The position numbers were made by a program, and so were the translations under genes. A model generated the notes under the pieces. The model was not told the DNA's origin, did not search any database, and worked only from the letters and a program-made list of their open reading frames with translations. From Heliocidaris erythrogramma (Eukaryota; Echinodermata; Echinoidea; Camarodonta; Echinometridae), in assembly GCA_025617745.1 (NCBI GenBank), contig CM046858.1, positions 48,187,197-48,251,196 on the forward strand: 64,000 bases of DNA, in the 5' to 3' direction. Positions 59,621-64,000 of the stretch are shown here, in pieces (position 1 is the stretch's first letter; each line of letters opens with the position of its first letter).

Positions 59621-59720
59621 CTTGATTTTCCATCCTGAGTTTAAGGAAGTTCTTCCGGCAGAGAAAGGATCGACATTTTTCGGTTTCGGGGGAACAATAG
59701 TCAGTGAATCTGTCAGGACA
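59621..59720 (-). CDS. linker exon of the ankyrin gene
   Basis: Acceptor AATTGTTTTTCAG and donor ATCAAG|GTAAAG bound 100 bases. With entry phase 2 from the exon at 60477 the frame reads VLTDSLTIVPPKPKNVDPFS, then AGRTSLNSGWKIK, and leaves in phase 0, joining KKNPILRV of the next exon. The junction makes a basic KIKKK cluster just before the hydrophobic segment, as expected on the cytosolic side. Another frame (CPDRFTDYCSPETEKCRSFL) is also open and Cys-rich, but does not match the phases on either side. Confidence 0.5.
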
Positions 59721-59876
59721 CTGAAAAACAATTGTAGATATAATTTTTTAGGTGAAAGGAAGATTTAATTGGCTAAGTTGTACAACTGTAGATATAATTT
59801 TCAGGTGAAAGGAAGATTTAATTGGCTAAGTTGTACAATGGCTGTGATATTATACAGTATAGGACCCAAATCAGTA

Positions 59877-60168
59877 GGGGGTAACCTCGCTAGTCATAAG
59901 GACCGCTATTAATAAGGACCACTTATTCATAAGGACGGCTATCCATAACGCGTGACTAAATGAATAGCGGTTTTGTATGAATAGCGGTCTTTATGAATAG
60001 CGAGCAAACCATGGACGAATTACCTCGCTATTTATAAGGACTTCCATTCATTAGGACCACTATTCATAACTCTTCATAACCATTCACAAGGACCACTCTT
60101 CATAACGCTTGTTAAATGAATAGCGCTTTTCAATGAATAGCGGTCCTTATGAATAGCGAGCGGACCCC
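59877..60168. mobile_element. fold-back element of GAATAGCGGTCC words, copy 2
   Basis: Ends in ATGAATAGCGGTCCTTATGA and GAATAGCGAGCGGACCCC. Interior repeats both orientations of the word, as at 27.75-27.95 kb. Located in an intron of the ankyrin gene. Confidence 0.8.
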
Positions 60169-60476
60169 ATCAGTAGTACTTTGGAGTTAAACTATTACTA
60201 ATATTACTTCCATGATATAATCATACACATATGATGCTCGGAATGTCCAGCACATAGAAAGAATCTGATTTGATAACGGTTATGTAACTACTTACTGCAA
60301 TAAAGACACATCATTATTATTTATTATTAATGAATCTAAATCATTATTATTGTTATCAATTCATCATCATCATCACTATTAATTATCATTATTATTGAGA
60401 ATGCCAACATTATTATTGTTATTATGATTATTGATACCACTGTTACCTCGAGATAAAAGGAACAAATGGCTATTAC

Positions 60477-60544
60477 CTCTTGAATTTCTTTGAATTATCC
60501 TTAGTTGGTTGATCATTTTGAGCATTCTTCAGTAAAAACGGTTC
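60477..60544 (-). CDS. short linker exon of the ankyrin gene
   Basis: Acceptor TTTACTGCCGACAG and donor AAGAG|GTAATA bound 68 bases. The only open frame enters in phase 0, matching the donor at 61035, and reads EPFLLKNAQNDQPTKDNSKK then FK, leaving in phase 2. Hydrophilic and Lys-rich; no domain. Kept because both phase joins agree. Confidence 0.5.
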
Positions 60545-61035
60545 CTGTCGGCAGTAAATCACACCCAATACAGAGAAAATTGATTAGAATGCGGTATAGG
60601 GATATGAGTTTAGAGCCACCATATCTTCAGTCATTTAACATTTAACTCGATGAAAATATACAATCCAATGTTTAATTTAAGCCTGCATTTTTATGTCAAG
60701 GGGTTTTTCTTTTGTCAAATAGAATGGAAAATTCTATTTTTTTAAATGTTGCTTACTTTCTTAGTCAGGAAAATAGTTTTATGCTCATTATGATTTTAAG
60801 GCTACACCAATGAGACAATATCAAGAGACACTATGCGTAAATATTCAAATTTGAATGACGAGCGCCGCTAAACCTAAAACAACAACAACACCACAATATT
60901 ATGGAAATGCACAATAGTTTGACACGTTTCTATATCAGCTATTCTTTGCATATGCAAACGTACTGATGTAAAAAAAAAATAAAAAAAATGAAAACAACAA
61001 ACACATAAACAAACAAACGGTAAGTATTTACTCAC

Positions 61036-61893
61036 TGTCAATAAAGCGTGGCATCTTGAATCAATTTCTTCATATGGATGGCCATTCGTCTCTTTCGTAT
61101 TTAGGAAGGATTGGTCAAATCCGTCATGTTCCCATGTGCCAGGTACATTCAGTAATGATGACGCATCGTGGACTGTTCTGTTTGTTAAGCTGTCAAATTG
61201 TACATGAGCGAAATCTCCCATAAGGTCTCCACATGATTCCCTTGCTACAGAACCTTTCAATGCTTCGACATGAACTTGCTCTGCGGTTTTGGCACTTTTG
61301 TCGGGACATTTCTGTTTAGCAGTAATGAAAGGAGCTATTTCATCCTGTTCTCCCTTTTCTACAAGGGGGGATATGGTGGGTAGATGTTCATTGTGAACTG
61401 CTTCGGCCTCTTTTTCATCCGCAACTGCGAGAGTACAGTTATTCATGTTGTCCATACTGGCTACTCCAGATGGTTGTTCAGGATCAAAGCGTTTGGCTGG
61501 ACACTTAAGAAGTGACTTCCCTTCACTGCAACACCTGTCTTTATGCTCTTGTAGTGCCTCAGATCTTCTGGTGGTAAGATATTTTGTACAACCTAGATAG
61601 CTTCCAGGATCACCCGTCTCGTCACCTCCATGTTGGGTCAGATGCTTCACAACTTTTGAATGACCTGCATCTTCTGCTCCTTGAAGAGGAGTCAAGCCTT
61701 CAGTGTCTCTGGCGGTGAGGTCAGCTCCCTTCATTGCAAAGAACTCGACTACGTCTCGGTGACCTTCCTGTTCAGCAGCATAGTGTGGCGTCCATCCATC
61801 TCTATCTGGTTCACTAGTATTGTGGCCTACTAGGTATTTCACGATATCGATATCAAAATTGTAAAATGCTATGCCACATTCTCTTCTTCCATC
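61036..61893 (-). CDS. ankyrin gene: last two to three repeats and disordered linker, downstream of an in-frame TAA
   Basis: This is the same frame as the ankyrin repeats to the right, separated from them by TAA at 61894-61896. It has a damaged repeat (IVKYLVGHN), then DGWTPHYAAEQEGHRDVVEF and EGLTPLQGAEDAGHSKVVKH, each with the TPL-x-x-A...GH-x-x-VV ankyrin core. About 190 hydrophilic residues of linker follow (Cys-containing CTKYLTTRRSEAL and KCPAKRFDPEQPSG, and an acidic EKGEQDEIAPF). The exon ends at CHALLT|GTGAGT, a strong donor in phase 0. That some 280 codons stay open after the stop suggests the stop is recent, an error, or avoided by some means. The tail beyond 61036 (Phe/Cys-rich) is intron. 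Confidence 0.6.
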
Positions 61894-64000
61894 TTACCCC
61901 TTGGAGATGAGAAACTTTGCCACTTCAGTGTATCCATAATGTGTTGCCATGAAAAGTAGGGTCAATTCGTCAGACCTGGTAACGTAAGCTCCATTCGCCA
62001 CAAGAAATTTGACAACTTCTAAATGGCCATTTAGAACGGCAGCATGTAATGGTCTCCAACCACTGTGATCTGTCTTGTTCACATTAGATCCTTGTTGAAC
62101 GAGGTATTGAACTAGGTCAAGATGACCAATAGCAGCTGCACTATGCAGTGGAATCTTACCTACACTAACATCATTTTCCACGTCGGCTCCCTGGGATATA
62201 AAGTATTTGACGATGTCTAAATGACCAAAATGTACTGCGGCACAAAGAGGGGTCATTCCGTCATATCTGTTCCTCGTTATCCCGTACGTCTGGAGATATT
62301 TTACGGCTTCCAACTGGCCATGTTGAACTGCAGCATTGAATGGTGTCCATCCAGTGCGATCTTTCTTGTTCACATCGGATCCTAGGTGAATGAGATATTG
62401 CATCATTTCAATGTCACCTTGGATAGCTGCTCCGTGAAGTGGAATCTGACCTTTATCATTTTCATCTTTTACGTCAGCTCCTTTAGAAATAAGGAATTTG
62501 GCGATCTCTAGATGACCGAATCTTGCTGCGGTAAAGAGTGGTGTGATTCCATTATACGTGTTCTCCGTCACACCTTCAGTCTGAAGACATTTTACAGCTT
62601 CCAAATGGCCATACTGAACAGCAGTATGGAATGGTGTCCATCCAGTGCGATCTTTCTTGTTCACATCAGCTCCATGTTGAATGAGATATTCCATGACTTC
62701 GATGCGACCATTACCAGCTGCAGCGTGGAGAGCAGTCATTCCTTCGTCATCTTTATTGTTCACATCAGTTCCTTGGGAAATGAAGAATTTGACGAGATCT
62801 AAATGGTCACATTGTGCTGCGGCATAGAGTGGGGTCATTCCGGCATATCTGTTCTGCTTTGCTCCATTAGCCATGAGATATTTGACGGCTTCTAGATGAC
62901 CATATTGAACTGCAGCATTGAATGGTGTCCAACCCTTGGCATTACCCTTGTTCACATCAGATCCTTGCTGAATGAGATATTCCATGACTTCTATGTGACC
63001 GTTAACAGCTGCTCCATGAAGAGGAATCCGACCTGTATCATTTTCCTCGTTCACGTCAGCTCCTTTTGAAATGAAGAACTGGACAAGATTTAAATGCCCA
63101 AATTTTGCAGCAGCATAGAGTGGGGTCATTCCGTCATATCTGTTCTGCTTTGCCCCTTTAGTCATGAGATATTTGACGGCTTCTAGATGACCATTTTGAA
63201 CTGCAGCATTGAATGGTGTCCAACCCTTGGGAGTACCCTTGTTCACATCAGATCCTTGCTGAATGAGATATTCCATGACTTCTATGTGACCGTTAACAGC
63301 TGCTCCATGGAGAGGAATTCGACCTGAATCATTTTCCTCGTTCACGTCAGCTCCTTTGGAAATGAAGAACTGGACAAGATTTAAATGCCCAAATTCTGCA
63401 GCAGCATAGAGTGGGTTCACTCCGTTATATCTGTTCTGTTTTGCCCCTTTAGCCATGAGATATTTGACGGCTTCTTGATGACCACATTGAACTGCAGCAT
63501 TGAATGGTGACCAACCCTTGGCATTACCCTTGTTCACGTCAGATCCTTGCTGAATGAGATATTCCATGACTTCTATGTGACCGCGAATAGCTGCTCCATG
63601 AAGAGGAATCTGACCTGAATCATTTTCCTCGTTCACGTCAGCTCCATTTGAAATGAAGAACTGGACAAGATTTAAATGCCCAAATTTTGCAGCAGCATAG
63701 AGTGGGGTCATTCCGTCATATCTGTTCTGCTTTGCCCCTTTAGTCATGAGATATTTGACGGCTTCTAGATGACCATTTTGAACTGCAGCATTGAATGGTG
63801 TCCAACCCTTGGGAGTACCCTTGTTCACATCAGATCCTTGCTGAATGAGATATTCCATGACTTCTATGTGACCGTTAACAGCTGCTCCATGGAGAGGAAT
63901 TCGACCTGAATCATTTTCCTCGTTCACGTCAGCTCCTTTGGAAATGAAGAACTGGACAAGATTTAAATGCCCAAATTCTGCAGCAGCATAGAGTGGGTTC
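61894..64000 (-). CDS. ankyrin repeat protein, about 21 repeats, N-terminus beyond right edge
   Basis: A continuous minus-strand frame enters from the window edge and ends at TAA (61894-61896). It is a chain of 31-33 residue ankyrin repeats arranged in superunits of three (33+33+31 residues, 291 bp). Typical members are GRIPLHGAAVNGHIEVMEYL, GWTPFNAAVQNGHLEAVKYL and GMTPLYAAAKFGHLNLVQFF. All have the TPLH-like turn, the A-A helix and GH-x-x-(V/I)-x-x-L. The superunits are very alike, showing recent internal amplification; 63120-63418 is identical to 63702-64000 at 582-bp offset. Ankyrin arrays bind other proteins in the cytosol or at membranes. No start codon is in the window. The stop falls within a repeat (FLISKG), unusual for a natural end. 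Confidence 0.85.
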   Translation of the reverse strand, partial: NPLYAAAEFGHLNLVQFFISKGADVNEENDSGRIPLHGAAVNGHIEVMEYLIQQGSDVNKGTPKGWTPFNAAVQNGHLEAVKYLMTKGAKQNRYDGMTPLYAAAKFGHLNLVQFFISNGADVNEENDSGQIPLHGAAIRGHIEVMEYLIQQGSDVNKGNAKGWSPFNAAVQCGHQEAVKYLMAKGAKQNRYNGVNPLYAAAEFGHLNLVQFFISKGADVNEENDSGRIPLHGAAVNGHIEVMEYLIQQGSDVNKGTPKGWTPFNAAVQNGHLEAVKYLMTKGAKQNRYDGMTPLYAAAKFGHLNLVQFFISKGADVNEENDTGRIPLHGAAVNGHIEVMEYLIQQGSDVNKGNAKGWTPFNAAVQYGHLEAVKYLMANGAKQNRYAGMTPLYAAAQCDHLDLVKFFISQGTDVNNKDDEGMTALHAAAGNGRIEVMEYLIQHGADVNKKDRTGWTPFHTAVQYGHLEAVKCLQTEGVTENTYNGITPLFTAARFGHLEIAKFLISKGADVKDENDKGQIPLHGAAIQGDIEMMQYLIHLGSDVNKKDRTGWTPFNAAVQHGQLEAVKYLQTYGITRNRYDGMTPLCAAVHFGHLDIVKYFISQGADVENDVSVGKIPLHSAAAIGHLDLVQYLVQQGSNVNKTDHSGWRPLHAAVLNGHLEVVKFLVANGAYVTRSDELTLLFMATHYGYTEVAKFLISKG

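Noticed and set aside
62512-62802. Plus-strand ORF opposite the ankyrin repeats
   Set aside because: Antisense shadow of the repeated coding sequence.

Overview
This is an AT-rich, intron-bearing, repeat-rich metazoan nuclear window. There are no bacterial-style operons. Coding signal is scattered in small exons with GT/AG boundaries. Much of the rest is recognisable transposable-element debris: CR1/L2-type LINE fragments, tRNA-headed SINEs, many MITEs and long inverted repeats, plus homopolymer G/C runs. The mix of expanded ankyrin genes, a LamG/mucin-like secreted protein, an FN3 exon and marine-type SINE/MITE families suggests a marine invertebrate, perhaps a deuterostome such as an echinoderm. 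The species assignment is an inference.

Layout. 0-0.15 kb: last part of a fibronectin-III-like exon (+). 0.86-2.7 kb: two repeat families. 3.0-3.5 kb: 3' end of a dead LINE (+). 5.3-7.3 kb: a 5'-truncated LINE (-). 7.8 kb: a possible lone exon (-). 8.5-9.1 kb: a tRNA-headed SINE broken by a hAT-type MITE with an 8-bp target duplication. 12.4-13.1 kb: two interlocked inverted repeats. 13.3-16.9 kb: a decayed partial duplicate of the LamG locus, filled with MITEs, a minisatellite and a nested transposon carrying two tRNA-like modules. 17-18.4 kb: SINE, mariner-like MITE, second SINE. 19-22 kb: a nearly full-length but broken LINE (-) with another retroelement tail inserted in it.

26.3-32.9 kb: a minus-strand gene I assembled from seven small-to-medium exons, nearly all of symmetric phase 1: end of a signal peptide and Cys-rich region, several Ser/Thr-rich mucin-like exons, and a terminal LamG-like exon. 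A MITE abuts one mucin-like exon exactly where its splice donor should be. 31.6-34.7 kb: three more DNA transposons. 35.7-41.6 kb: a 3-kb tandem segmental duplication whose history can be read from transposon empty sites. 44.9-53.8 kb: an 8.8-kb array of seven about 1.35-kb monomers, flanked by older diverged copies.

57.8-64.0 kb: a minus-strand ankyrin gene running in from the right edge. About 21 ankyrin repeats in 291-bp (three-repeat) superunits reach an in-frame TAA. The frame then continues through two more repeats and a linker to a clean splice donor. Three further exons join in phase (0, 2, 0) to a hydrophobic segment and an Ig-like, glycosylation-rich region with a hydrophobic C-terminus. 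If spliced as read, this is an ankyrin-transmembrane-Ig-like receptor-like protein. The in-frame stop and the fact that the last exon could also be an independent secreted gene are the main reservations. It is the most biologically interesting candidate in the window.
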